DNA from: Myxococcus llanfairpwllgwyngyllgogerychwyrndrobwllllantysiliogogogochensis
GTDB taxonomy: Bacteria; Myxococcota; Myxococcia; Myxococcales; Myxococcaceae
DNA: 64,000 nucleotides
Direction of reading: 5' to 3'
Assembly (NCBI RefSeq): GCF_006636215.1
Contig: NZ_VIFM01000016.1
Location: forward strand, 22,097 to 86,096
Shown: positions 49,826 through 60,842 of the stretch, in pieces
How the letters are laid out: every line of letters begins with the position of its first letter
Position numbering within the stretch: position 1 is the first letter of the stretch
Notes under the pieces: model-generated
Seen by the model: only the letters and a program-made list of their open reading frames with translations
Database searches by the model: none
Told to the model about the DNA's origin: nothing
Made by a program: the position numbers and the translations under genes

Positions 49826-52800
49826 GGGGCGACTCGCTCCCGGCCGCGACGACGGCCCGCCCAGACGGCGAGGACCGACAGCACGACCAGCACCGCGTCT
49901 CCACCGCCGCCCGTGGACTGACAGCCACCTCCGGCAATCGAGATCAACCGGGCCTGGACGGAGACCTCGAACGAGCACTGCGCCGTGTTCCCCGCGGCAT
50001 CCGTGGCCGTGACGGTGACGCGCGTCTGTCCCGAAGAGAAGCGCGAGCCGGACTCCGGCGACGCGGTGACGGTCGCCGGCCCGGAGACGGAGTCCGTCGC
50101 CGTGGGCAGCGTGTACGTCACCTGCGCGCCCCCCGGCTCGTCCGAGGCCACCTGGAGGTTTTCCGGGCAGCTCAACGTCGGGGCCGTCGTGTCCCGCACC
50201 GTCACCTGGAACGTACACGTGGCCCGGTTGCCCGCCGCATCGTCCGCCGTCACAGTGACCGTCGTCACTCCCAACGGGAAGGTGCTTCCCGACGGCGCTG
50301 AGTAGGCCACCACCGGGTCCGCCGCCCCCCCATCCGTCACGGTCGCGGGTTCATAGGTCACCACGGCGCCCGAAGCGTCCTGGGCCTCCACCACCGGGTC
50401 CGCGGGACAGGTGAGCACGGGCGAAAGGGTGTCTCGCACCGTCACCAGGAACGTACACGTGGCCCGGTTGCCCGCCGCGTCTTCCGCCGTCACCGTGACC
50501 GTCGTGTCCCCCAGCGGCAAGATGCTTCCCGACGGCGGTGAGTACGTCACCAGCGGAGTGCTCCCCACGTCGGAGGCCGTGGCCGGCGGATAGGTCACCG
50601 CGGTCCCCGCCTCCGCCACCTGATTCCCAGGACACGTCAGCACGGGCGGAACCGTGTCTCGCACCGTCACCAGGAACGTGCACGTGGCCCGGTTGCCCGC
50701 CGCGTCTTCCGCCGTCACCGTGACCGTCGTGTCCCCCAGCGGCAAGGTGCTTCCCGACGGCGGCGAGTACGTCACCGTGGGCGAGGCCGTCACCGCGTCG
50801 GACGCCGTCGCCGCCGGATAGGTCACCGCGGTCCCCACCTCTGCCACCTGATTCCCCGGACACGTCAGCACGGGCGGAACCGTGTCTCGCACCGTCACCA
50901 GGAACGTGCACGTGGCCCGGTTGCCCGCCGCGTCTTCCGCCGTCGCCGTGACGGTCGTATCTCCCAGCGGCAAGGTGCTTCCCGACGGCGGCGAGTACGT
51001 CACCGTGGGCGTGGCCGTCACCGCGTCGGACGCCGTCGCCGCCGGATAGGTCACAGGGGCACCCGAAGGGTCCGCCGCCTCCACCACCATGTTCACCGGA
51101 CAGGTGACTGTCGGAGGCGTCGTGTCCCGCACCGTCACCTGGAACGTACACGTGGCCTGGTTGCCCGCCGCGTCCTCCGCCGTCGCCGTGACGGTCGTAT
51201 CTCCCAGCGGCAAGGTGCTTCCCGACGGCGGCGAGTACGTCACCGTGGGCGTGGCCGTCACCGCGTCGGACGCCGTCGCCGCCGGATAGGTCACAGGGGC
51301 ACCCGAAGGGGCCGTCGCCTCCACCACCATGTTCACCGGACAGGTGACTGTCGGAGGCGTCGTGTCTCGCACCGTCACCAGGAACGTGCACGTGGCCCGG
51401 TTGCCCGCCGCGTCCTCCGCCGTCGCCGTGACGGTCGTATCCCCCAACGGCAAGGTGCTTCCCGACGGCGGTGAGTACGTCACCGTGGGCGAGGCCGTCA
51501 CCGCGTCGGACGCCGTCGCCGCCGGATAGGTCACAGGGGCACCCGAAGGGCCCGTCGCCTCCACCACCATGTTCACCGGGCAGGTGACTGTCGGAGGCGT
51601 CGTGTCCCGCACCGTCACCTGGAACGTACACGACGCCTGATTGCCGGCCGCGTCCTCCGCCGTCGCCGTGACGGTCGTCATTCCCAATGGCAGCGTGCCG
51701 CCCGACGGCGGTGAGTACGTCACCGTCGGATTCCCGGTGATGACGTCGGTCGCGGTGGCGGGGGGATACGTCACGACAGCGCCCGCCGGGCTCGTCGCCT
51801 CCACCTGCTGGTCCGCCGGGCAGGTGATGGTCGGCGGCGTTTCATCCACCACGCCCACCGTCACCGTGGCCACGTTGCTGTCCAGACCGCAGTCCCGGGC
51901 CATGAAGGTGAAGCTGTCCGGCCCCACGTAGCCCGGATTCGGCGTGTACGTGACGGCGGGAGGCGTCCCGCTCAGTGTGCCGTTCGCCGGAGGCGTGACG
52001 ATGACGTAGGTCAGCGGCGGCCCCACCTCGGTATCCGTGGCCACCAGGGTCACATTCACCGGGACTCCGTAGCCCGTTTCCACCGTCTGGTCCTGCGCCA
52101 CCGGCGCGATGTTCTCCAGCACCGTCACCAGCCGCCCGCTTCCAATCCCGTTGGCGAAGATGGACAGCGCATAGGTGCCAGGCGGCGCGCTGGCGGGAAT
52201 GGTCACCGTCGCGCCCGTGGCGGACAGGTCCGTCCCCGGAAGGCTCCAGAGCCGACCTCCCTCCACGCCTTGCAGCCGCGCCAGCGGGAAGTCCGCCGAG
52301 GAGTCCTTGTAGTCGCCTGAGCTGGCACCGGAGATGCCTCGGAACCGCGCGCCGGTGATTCGGGCGGAGCACGCGCGCGTCACCTCGTCCGGCCCCGTCA
52401 CCACCGGACGCCATGAGGGCTGCGCCCCCGTGTCTTCGTACAGCTCGGCGCTCGCCAGCCACGCGTTGGCCGCGGACTGACCCCCGAGCGCGAGCACCTC
52501 GCTCGTGGGCAGCACCACCGCGGCGAAGCGCGCCCTGGGCCCAGCGAGATTCGTCGCGGGCTTCCAGGTATTCGTCGCGCTGTCGTACAGCTCCGCCGTG
52601 GCGCGCACCGCGCCTCCCGGCCCCTGGCCTCCCGCGACGAGCACACGGCCCGACGGCAGCAGCACCGCGGAGTGGAAGGCCCGCGCCTCCGCGAGCGAGC
52701 CCGCCGGAGTCCAGGTGTTGGAGACCGGGTCATACAGCTCCGCCGACGCCAGCTCCGCCGCGAGCGTGGTGCCCGCCGACGCCAGCACGCGGCCCGAGGA

Positions 52801-55146
52801 CAACACCGTCAGCGTGAAGGACTCGCGTCCCTGCGCGAGGCTCGCCGCTGGAGCCCAGGTGTTGGTGGTCGGGTCATACAGCTCCGCCGTGGCCAACAGC
52901 GCCCCCGCGTTCTGACCACCCGCCACGAGGACACGCCCGTCGTTCAGCAACACGGCGGCGTGCCGCGAGCGCGGCGTGGCGGCGGATGCGGCGCCGCTCC
53001 AGGTATTGGTCGCCGGATCATACAACTCCGCCGTCGCCGCACCCGCGCCGCCCACCACGAACACCCGGCCCGAGCCGAGCACCGTCGCGGTGTGGCCATC
53101 GCGGGCCGTGGCCATGTTGCCCGCGGCCGACCAGGCGTTGGCGGTGGCGTCATACTGCTCGGCGGAGGCCTGCGCTCCCGCGCCATTGGCTCCGCCGACG
53201 ACGAGCACCCGGCCCGACTGCAACAGGCTCATCGTGGCCCGCTCGCGCGCCGTCGCCAGGGAAGCGGCGGGCGACCAGGCGTTGCTCGCGCGCGTGTAGC
53301 GCTCCGCCGTCGCCAGCACGCCGCCCGGGCCGCGTCCTCCGGCCACCAGCACCTGCCCCGAGGGCAACAACACGGCCGCCCTGGAAGCGCGAGCCGCCGC
53401 GAGATTGCCGGCGGGAGCCCAGACATCGCTGGACGCGTCATAGACGTCGGCGTTGGCGAAGAAGGTGAGGCTCGGGTTGGAGGCGTAGCCACCGTTGACC
53501 AGCACCTGCCCCGTGGGCAGCAGCGTCGCCACCATGTTCTCACGCCCCACCGCCAACGCCCCGGCCGGGCTCCAGGTCCCCGTCGCGGGGTCATACAGCT
53601 CCGAGACAGTCTGCGTGTTGCGGGCCGCGTCCGCGCCCCCCTGGACGAGCACCTTGCCGTTGGGCAGCAGCGTGGCGGTGTGGCCATTGCGCGGATGGGT
53701 GAGAGCTCCCGTGGCGGTCCAGGTGTTGGCCGCCGGGTCATAGAGCTCCGCATGGGTGGTGACCCCTCCGGCCGTGAAGCCGCCCGCGAGCAGCACCCGG
53801 CCATCCGGAAGCTGCGTCCCCGTCGCGTAGTGCCGGGGGACCAGGGCAGGCGCCGCGAGAGACCAGGTCTCGGAGACGGGGTCATACAGCTCGGATTCGG
53901 GGACCTCGCCCGGGATGAGATTGCTGAAGCCGCTCATCACCAGCACCCGTCCATTCCTCAGCAGCACGGCCGTGTGGGCACGGTGGATGACCGCCATGGG
54001 AGCCGTGGAGGTGAAGGTATTGGTCGCGGCATCGTAGAGCTCCGCGGTCGCCAGGTTGGAGCCACCGGCGACGAGCACCTTGCCCGAGGGCAGCACGGTG
54101 GCCGTTGGCAGGCTGCGCGAAGCGGCCATCGCGCCCGTGGCGGTCCAGGTGTTCGTCTGGGCATCGTAGATGCGTCCCGTCAGGCTGCCGTCCGTCATCA
54201 CCAGCGCCCGTCCCGTGGGCAGCATCACGCCCACCGCGATATTGCCCTGGATGCCGGGGCCCGCGGCGGACGCCCAGGTCCCGCGCTCCGGGTCGAACCG
54301 CTCCGCGGTGGTCACGAAGCCCAGCCTGTTGACCCCGCCGGCCACGAGGACCGTGCCATCCGTCAAGAGCAGCGAGGAGTGCTGCGCCCTCGGGGTCGCC
54401 ATGCTGGCCGTCGACGACCAGCCCGGGTCCACCACCAGCGGCGCGGTGAGTCCGGCGAGCGCCACTTCGGTGACGAGGCTCACGCGAGGGCCCTCCACCT
54501 CGAACACGTTCGCGAGCGATGACGCGCGAACCCCCGACAGGCGCGTGTCACCACGCCGGGACTCGCCCCGCGCATCGCGCACCTCGGACGGGTGGAAGCG
54601 CAGGACCGGCTGCCCGTCGGTGTCGAGGAACTCCACGTACTCGCCCACATCCCGCAGGCGCGTCACCGAAGGGGGCAGCGTGACGTGGTACTCCGCGCGG
54701 TGGAGGGGCTCGGAGCCATCCACCACCCAGGCCTCCTCCAACCGCGAGGAGCGCCACCCCTGGCTCACCTCGGCGGAATCACCCACCGGGAACCAGAAGT
54801 GTCGCGGGCCCGCGAAGGACACCGCTCGCTCGCGAAGCAGGGTACCGGCGTCATCGGCGCCAGCTCCCTGCTCGACACGGAAGAGCAGGCCCCGCGTCGT
54901 CAACTCCAGCGTCCCGCTCGCGGAGAGCCGCGACGTGAGAGCTCGGGAGTCCGCGACGGTGAGGGGGACCTCCGAGGAGGAGAAGACCTTCGACGGCGCC
55001 TCCTCCGTGGTCAGCTCCGGAAAGTAGGCCCGAGCCAGAGCGAGCGCTTCCGCTGAAGCCGGCAGGTCCTGCTTCTGCTCGCATGCGGCGACCAGGGCAC
55101 AACCAACCACCACGACCAGGTATCGCGAGACGCGTCTCGACTGCAT
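49822..55146 (-). CDS. giant surface lipoprotein: kelch propellers, cadherin-like domain, HYR repeats, MYXO-CTERM-like tail
   Basis: This is a 1774-residue protein. The N-terminus is a lipoprotein signal with lipobox VAAC (Cys22). Residues about 245-905 hold 14 kelch motifs (pattern PR..HTA.LLPSGRVLVAGG), enough for two seven-bladed propellers. A galactose-oxidase-like beta domain (905-1010) and one cadherin/Ig-like domain (1012-1100) follow. Eight HYR repeats of about 80 residues fill 1100-1735, each starting with a TCP motif and ending CTFxVTVRD. The tail has a Cys in a Gly-rich stretch, a hydrophobic helix and GRRRGRE, the layout of MYXO-CTERM sorting signals. It is probably a cell-surface adhesion or carbohydrate-binding protein. 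The coupled OmpA gene follows. Confidence 0.9.
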   Translation of the reverse strand: MQSRRVSRYLVVVVGCALVAACEQKQDLPASAEALALARAYFPELTTEEAPSKVFSSSEVPLTVADSRALTSRLSASGTLELTTRGLLFRVEQGAGADDAGTLLRERAVSFAGPRHFWFPVGDSAEVSQGWRSSRLEEAWVVDGSEPLHRAEYHVTLPPSVTRLRDVGEYVEFLDTDGQPVLRFHPSEVRDARGESRRGDTRLSGVRASSLANVFEVEGPRVSLVTEVALAGLTAPLVVDPGWSSTASMATPRAQHSSLLLTDGTVLVAGGVNRLGFVTTAERFDPERGTWASAAGPGIQGNIAVGVMLPTGRALVMTDGSLTGRIYDAQTNTWTATGAMAASRSLPTATVLPSGKVLVAGGSNLATAELYDAATNTFTSTAPMAVIHRAHTAVLLRNGRVLVMSGFSNLIPGEVPESELYDPVSETWSLAAPALVPRHYATGTQLPDGRVLLAGGFTAGGVTTHAELYDPAANTWTATGALTHPRNGHTATLLPNGKVLVQGGADAARNTQTVSELYDPATGTWSPAGALAVGRENMVATLLPTGQVLVNGGYASNPSLTFFANADVYDASSDVWAPAGNLAAARASRAAVLLPSGQVLVAGGRGPGGVLATAERYTRASNAWSPAASLATARERATMSLLQSGRVLVVGGANGAGAQASAEQYDATANAWSAAGNMATARDGHTATVLGSGRVFVVGGAGAATAELYDPATNTWSGAASAATPRSRHAAVLLNDGRVLVAGGQNAGALLATAELYDPTTNTWAPAASLAQGRESFTLTVLSSGRVLASAGTTLAAELASAELYDPVSNTWTPAGSLAEARAFHSAVLLPSGRVLVAGGQGPGGAVRATAELYDSATNTWKPATNLAGPRARFAAVVLPTSEVLALGGQSAANAWLASAELYEDTGAQPSWRPVVTGPDEVTRACSARITGARFRGISGASSGDYKDSSADFPLARLQGVEGGRLWSLPGTDLSATGATVTIPASAPPGTYALSIFANGIGSGRLVTVLENIAPVAQDQTVETGYGVPVNVTLVATDTEVGPPLTYVIVTPPANGTLSGTPPAVTYTPNPGYVGPDSFTFMARDCGLDSNVATVTVGVVDETPPTITCPADQQVEATSPAGAVVTYPPATATDVITGNPTVTYSPPSGGTLPLGMTTVTATAEDAAGNQASCTFQVTVRDTTPPTVTCPVNMVVEATGPSGAPVTYPAATASDAVTASPTVTYSPPSGSTLPLGDTTVTATAEDAAGNRATCTFLVTVRDTTPPTVTCPVNMVVEATAPSGAPVTYPAATASDAVTATPTVTYSPPSGSTLPLGDTTVTATAEDAAGNQATCTFQVTVRDTTPPTVTCPVNMVVEAADPSGAPVTYPAATASDAVTATPTVTYSPPSGSTLPLGDTTVTATAEDAAGNRATCTFLVTVRDTVPPVLTCPGNQVAEVGTAVTYPAATASDAVTASPTVTYSPPSGSTLPLGDTTVTVTAEDAAGNRATCTFLVTVRDTVPPVLTCPGNQVAEAGTAVTYPPATASDVGSTPLVTYSPPSGSILPLGDTTVTVTAEDAAGNRATCTFLVTVRDTLSPVLTCPADPVVEAQDASGAVVTYEPATVTDGGAADPVVAYSAPSGSTFPLGVTTVTVTADDAAGNRATCTFQVTVRDTTAPTLSCPENLQVASDEPGGAQVTYTLPTATDSVSGPATVTASPESGSRFSSGQTRVTVTATDAAGNTAQCSFEVSVQARLISIAGGGCQSTGGGGDAVLVVLSVLAVWAGRRRGRERVAP
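49950..51850 (-). repeat. eight tandem HYR-coding repeats of about 240 bp
   Basis: The DNA repeats with a period of 240 bases. The 120 bases at 50941-51060 and 51181-51300 are identical, and the next 60 differ at two bases. A third copy one period further on is almost the same. Such identity points to recent duplication or ongoing gene conversion and could allow copy number to vary between strains. Confidence 0.9.
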
Positions 55147-55439
55147 CTGTCACCCTCCACACCCATGCGTGTGGCACGGGCTGACGCGCGAGGGACGCCA
55201 CGGCTGGCGAGCGTGCGCGTGTTGCCTCCGGCTGTATCACGCTTTCACCCCACCGGGTCCTCACCGACGCCTCGAAAAAAGGACGCCAGGGGTCTGGGAC
55301 ACAGGCGGCACAAGTGACGCGTTGTTCAACAGGAGCGTCGCTTTCTCGCGAGGGGAAACACACGCCCGAGGCGGAGGCTGGTCATCCTCCCGAGCAGGAT
55401 GGCAGGCTGCGGGCCCCGTTGGGTCTCCTGGAGGGACAC

Positions 55440-55832
55440 ATGACCGCGACGAAGCACGAGCCCGTCACCGCGCCTGGACTGCCGAAGCCCGTGGGACCCT
55501 ATTCCCCGGGCATGCGGCTGGACTCGTTGCTCTTCGTCTCCGGACAGGCCGCGACGGACCCAGCCACCGGGAAGCAGGCCGAGGGAATCGAAGCGCAGAC
55601 GGAACAGGTCCTCCGCAACCTGGAGCGCATCCTGCTGGCGGGTGGCTCCAGCCTCCAGCACGTCCTGCGCTGTGGCGTGTTCCTCGTCGACATGAAGGAC
55701 TTCTCCCGGATGAATGCCGTCTACGAGCGCGTGTTCGCCGGGCACCGCCCCGCCCGCACCACCGTGCAAGCGGCCGCGCTCCCAGAGGCCGGGCTGCTCG
55801 TGGAGATCGACTGCATCGCCTACGTGCCCTGA
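55440..55832 (+). CDS. ridA: RidA/YjgF-family imine deaminase
   Basis: This 130-residue protein starts after GAGGG at MTATKHEP. RidA enzymes hydrolyse reactive enamine/imine intermediates made by PLP enzymes. The family features are present: GPYSPG with Tyr21, LFVSGQAATDP, the substrate-binding Arg106 in RPARTTVQ, and Glu122 in LLVEIDCIAY. The 290 bases before it, shared with the start of the giant lipoprotein gene, show no other gene. Confidence 0.92.
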   Translation: MTATKHEPVTAPGLPKPVGPYSPGMRLDSLLFVSGQAATDPATGKQAEGIEAQTEQVLRNLERILLAGGSSLQHVLRCGVFLVDMKDFSRMNAVYERVFAGHRPARTTVQAAALPEAGLLVEIDCIAYVP

Positions 55833-55921
55833 GACGACGGGGGTTGTCACGGTCCGAATCAGGACCGGAAATGTCCTAGTGGGCTCGTACGGTGCCTCCG
55901 ATACCCGCTACCGGAGGCCCG

Positions 55922-56752
55922 ATGCGACGCCAGCTCTTCACGCTCCTGCTCTTGCTCACGTGGAAGGCGAGTGCGCTCCCACCGACGCCACCGTCAGGAG
56001 CCACCGCCGTGAAGACTGCTTCTCGTGATTGCTGTGCCGTGCTGGAGCTGCGGCAGTACACGTTGCACCCGGGCCAGCGCGACGTGCTCATCGACCTGTT
56101 CGAGCGTGAGTTCGTCGAGAGTCAGGAGGCCCAAGGCGCGCACCTGGTCGGACAGTTCCGGGACTCGGCGCGGCCCGAGCGCTTCGTCTGGCTGCGCGGC
56201 TTCCCGGACATGGTGTCTCGCGAGCAGACCTTGAAGCGGTTCTACGGTGGGCCCGTGTGGAAGGCGCACCGGGAGGCGGCCAACGCGACGATGCAGGACT
56301 CGAGCAATGTCCTGCTGTTGCGCCCCGTCACCGGAAGTCGGGGGTTCCCCCCGCCGGGTTCCCCCAGACCCGACAAGGGGAACCACCCGACACCGGACTC
56401 TCTCGCCCTCGTCACGCTTCTCCATCGTGACGCCCCCGTGGACGACGCGTTCCTGCGATTCGTCGAGCAACAGCTCGTGCCTGTCCTGAGTGAGACGGGC
56501 GGCGCGCCGCTCACCCTGCTCCAGACGGAGTACGCCCCGAACACCTTCCCGGCCCTCCCCGTGCGCGAGGGCGAACATGTGCTCGTCGCGTTCACCGTGT
56601 TCGCGAGTCGGGAGAAATACCGCGCCCATGTCGAACGACTCGCGAACTCACGGCGCTGGAACGACACCGTGCGCCCCGCCCTGCTCAAGCACCTGAAAGC
56701 CGCACCCGAGTCACTGGTGCTGGAGCCCACCGCGCGCTCACTGCTGCGGTGA
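55922..56752 (+). CDS. exported NIPSNAP-family protein
   Basis: This 276-residue protein starts at an ATG with GGAGG four bases upstream and carries a signal peptide (MRRQLFTLLLLLTWKASALP). The mature part contains two ferredoxin-like NIPSNAP modules: the first, VLELRQYTLHPGQRDVLIDLFEREF, is well conserved; the second (from about residue 165) is more divergent. Function is poorly known in bacteria. It is convergent with the lower-GC secreted gene. It starts 90 bases after RidA on the same strand, so the two may share a transcript. Confidence 0.85.
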   Translation: MRRQLFTLLLLLTWKASALPPTPPSGATAVKTASRDCCAVLELRQYTLHPGQRDVLIDLFEREFVESQEAQGAHLVGQFRDSARPERFVWLRGFPDMVSREQTLKRFYGGPVWKAHREAANATMQDSSNVLLLRPVTGSRGFPPPGSPRPDKGNHPTPDSLALVTLLHRDAPVDDAFLRFVEQQLVPVLSETGGAPLTLLQTEYAPNTFPALPVREGEHVLVAFTVFASREKYRAHVERLANSRRWNDTVRPALLKHLKAAPESLVLEPTARSLLR

Positions 56753-56787
56753 CGGGGTGACCGAGTTCATCACTCGCGGGTGGGCGA

Positions 56788-57648
56788 TTACTGAGCAGCG
56801 GCGACGGAGACAATCCAGGGAGTGCGCATCCCGTGGGGGCCCATGAAAACCTTGGTCAAATTCAGCCGGACCTTTTTAAGGACGACCACCCCCACGATTG
56901 CCCTGCCATAGAGCGCCGAGTTACGTCCGGGCTGCCCGATGGCTCCAAAAAACTCGGGCGTTCCCTTCAAGCCCCCCATCCAGATGTCGCCGAACACGGC
57001 GATGTTGGCATCCTCGATGGCTGCCTTCTGTCCGAAGAGGCGAAACCCAAGCTGGCCAACCCTCACTCCATTCCCCTGTGGGGCTCCCAGTGGAGCAATG
57101 TCCATGTTGATAGAAGGCATGAAGCTCAGCACCGCGATATTCTGCACCCCCTCGGAATCGTCGACCGCGGACACATAGGCCACCATTGGCAGCTCCGCCA
57201 ACATCGTCGCATTCCCTCCAGCCTGAATGAAATTCTCGAGATTACCTTCCTTGGCGGTCTTTTCGTCCGGCCCGGTGCCGCTGGACGGGGTTCTCGTCGA
57301 GGTCATCGCGGCATGCAAGCTCAACTGAAGATTGGAGAACACTCGAAAACTGAGCAGCTTCGCGGCGACACTGAACCCTGACTCGGACACCCCGGTGAAA
57401 GACAGATACTCCGCCACTTTCGGCGCATCCTCGCCAAAGTAGGCATCGGCGCTCTTTGGATACGCCAGCGGCTTCACCCACCCATGAGGCTCCACGTAGA
57501 CCTTCTGGTTCTTCTCTCGGGATTCCACCTTGAGCCCTGCCAGCACTGATTCCTTTCTGGGTGTCGGTGGAGCCGGGGACTGAGCCAAGACCGCCGTCGG
57601 CGCCAAGGCGAACCACAGGAGCAAGACAGACCGCATCACACATCTCAT
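56788..57648 (-). CDS. secreted protein of unknown function, lower GC than neighbours
   Basis: This 286-residue protein starts at ATG with GGGGGA close upstream and has a signal peptide (MRSVLLLWFALAPTAVLAQ). The mature part is rich in beta-prone segments (FSVAAKLLSFRVFSNLQLSLHA, VLSFMPSINMDIAPLG, RAIVGVVVLKKVRLNLTKVF) and may be a beta-barrel or surface protein. I recognise no family. Its A+T content is visibly higher than the surrounding genes and its codon bias is weaker, which hints at recent acquisition or low expression. No partner is evident. Confidence 0.72.
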   Translation of the reverse strand: MRCVMRSVLLLWFALAPTAVLAQSPAPPTPRKESVLAGLKVESREKNQKVYVEPHGWVKPLAYPKSADAYFGEDAPKVAEYLSFTGVSESGFSVAAKLLSFRVFSNLQLSLHAAMTSTRTPSSGTGPDEKTAKEGNLENFIQAGGNATMLAELPMVAYVSAVDDSEGVQNIAVLSFMPSINMDIAPLGAPQGNGVRVGQLGFRLFGQKAAIEDANIAVFGDIWMGGLKGTPEFFGAIGQPGRNSALYGRAIVGVVVLKKVRLNLTKVFMGPHGMRTPWIVSVAAAQ

Positions 57649-57830
57649 ATATCCCCCTACGTTCATCGAAATGCAGCGCCCGCCGGACCTCGACGGGCGC
57701 GAATTAATCAGACACGACCGGGACACACTTCTCTCGGACGCGCGAAGCGCCTCACGACGGGCCTCGCCCGACGCGACAATTCCAGACAGAAGTTCAGAAG
57801 AGAAACACGGAACCTGCGACGACTCGATGC

Positions 57831-58643
57831 TCAGTGGGCAGGCAGGTGAGCCTTGATCTGCTCACGACTCGGAGCTTGCGATCCGGCCGTCCACCGATAG
57901 ACCGCGATTCGATTCGATGACTTCGACTTGATGGCGACGACCCGTCTATCCACGCAGAGGGTGACAATCAGGTCATTGACAGGGAATCGCTCGTCGACGA
58001 TGCCAGCGGGCATGTCCTCGAGCCCATCCAGAACGTAGCCCGGCGGGAGCAACTGCATGACGCCCTGGACATTCACCGCGGCGTTCTGGGCGATGACCCC
58101 CAAGCGCCGCACCCCTGTCTCGGATGCACTCATCCTGCTGGCGGTCCTCAGGAACTTGCTGGCGACCTCCTCCCGGAACCCCTCGGGTCCAAAGTCGGAG
58201 TGAGCAATCGAGGCGAGACTGCCCCAGACCGTCCGCGTCTTGCCCCCCTTCGACAGTTTCGCCTCGAGCCCTTCGAGAACCGCTCGGCCCTCCGCGAGCG
58301 TACCGGTATCGCAGCCCAGCAGCCGCACCTCTGCGTTGTCGGTAAGAAGGTCATCCGTCTTCAGGTCAGGAAATAGGTCCCAGCTCGCCTCGTGCTGGGT
58401 CACCACCTCCTGCCCCTGATCTCCCAGCGTCAACGTCCCGGACTTCCCGTGGCCGAAGATGTCCAGTCTCGCCACCTTCTGGTTGGACTCGTTGACCACC
58501 TCGTTCACGATCCACTGGAGCTGGCTTCGCTCCTGGCAACGCGCGAACCTCCGCAGTGGGTCGCTCCTTCCGTCCACCCGGAAGACAGCACGCTCGATGT
58601 CCCAGTCGAGCCGAGACGCATAGGCAATGATGGTCAGATGCAT
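57831..58643 (-). CDS. protein with caspase-clan-like His/Cys pair (CHAT/DUF4347/C80-like)
   Basis: This is a 270-residue cytosolic-looking protein without signal peptide; GAGAGG precedes the ATG. The N-terminal 130 residues resemble the caspase-hemoglobinase fold used by CHAT, DUF4347 and C80 (MARTX self-cleaving) domains: ARLDIFGHGKSGTLTLG with His65, then VRLLGCDTG with Cys111, 46 residues later, which matches the usual catalytic dyad order and spacing. The C-terminal half (VMQLLPPGYVLDGLEDMP onward) is unassigned. It starts 10 bases after the next gene upstream, so the two form one unit under or near the enhancer-binding regulator. Peptidase activity is a prediction. Confidence 0.65.
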   Translation of the reverse strand: MHLTIIAYASRLDWDIERAVFRVDGRSDPLRRFARCQERSQLQWIVNEVVNESNQKVARLDIFGHGKSGTLTLGDQGQEVVTQHEASWDLFPDLKTDDLLTDNAEVRLLGCDTGTLAEGRAVLEGLEAKLSKGGKTRTVWGSLASIAHSDFGPEGFREEVASKFLRTASRMSASETGVRRLGVIAQNAAVNVQGVMQLLPPGYVLDGLEDMPAGIVDERFPVNDLIVTLCVDRRVVAIKSKSSNRIAVYRWTAGSQAPSREQIKAHLPAH

Positions 58644-58653
58644 GACGGGCCTC

Positions 58654-59136
58654 TCACCCTTCTTCCTGCTCGTTCGACAGCACCTGGAGAAGCGCCGAGA
58701 CAGAACGCATCACCTCATTGCCTCGAGAGGCCCCTTCCCGCCGCCGCTTCGACAAATCCGCGGCGAAGGGCCATTTGCCCCGACCATCCGAGTACGCGTC
58801 GAGGCTGCTGACCTGCTGGCTCGACAGGTATTCCTCCGTCAACAACAGGTAGCCGAACTGACCCGGCTGAGCATTCACGGCGGTGGAGGGTGCTCCGGGC
58901 CACACGTGCGAGGCATTGAAGAGGTCGACCTCCAACCCCACCAGGGTGGGGACGCCCGGCACCATCGCCACCAGGTCGAACGTGAAGCGCCTCGGGTCCA
59001 GACTCTTCACCTGGACCTTGTACGCGCGATACCCCCAGCCGATGCCGTTCACCTCCGGCATCCACCAGAACTTCAGGTCCGCGGCGGAAGTCTGCGGCTT
59101 GATGGTCGACTGCCCAAAGAACGGCGTACTCGGCAT
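58654..59136 (-). CDS. unrecognised protein, partner of the caspase-clan-like gene
   Basis: This 160-residue protein starts after TGGAG. It is rich in aromatic residues (FWWMPEVNGIGWGYRAYKVQV, VPTLVGLEVDLFNASHVWPG) and has a basic helical tail. There is no signal peptide and no known family. Its C-terminus lies 10 bases before the start of the predicted protease-like gene, and the enhancer-binding regulator gene precedes it by 31 bases, all on the minus strand. This spacing suggests a three-gene operon whose products work together. Confidence 0.68.
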   Translation of the reverse strand: MPSTPFFGQSTIKPQTSAADLKFWWMPEVNGIGWGYRAYKVQVKSLDPRRFTFDLVAMVPGVPTLVGLEVDLFNASHVWPGAPSTAVNAQPGQFGYLLLTEEYLSSQQVSSLDAYSDGRGKWPFAADLSKRRREGASRGNEVMRSVSALLQVLSNEQEEG

Positions 59137-59167
59137 GAGACACTCCAGGGGACTGCGGGTGAGACCT

Positions 59168-60736
<1,569 letters not shown>

Positions 60737-60842
60737 GGGCACCGGCAGACATTGCAGGGGGCGCGCCAGTCACACCGTGAGAGCGACACGCGGCGGAGGA
60801 GGTGTCGCGAACGTCAACGGGATTTGACAAGCAGGTCGCGCG

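Noticed and set aside
49950..51850. 240-bp tandem repeats as a possible satellite or mobile-element array.
   Set aside because: They lie within a single open frame and code HYR domains ending in matched TCP/CTF motifs.
52672..54522. A 616-codon plus-strand frame opposite the kelch region.
   Set aside because: It repeats with the kelch repeats of the opposite strand and has antisense composition.
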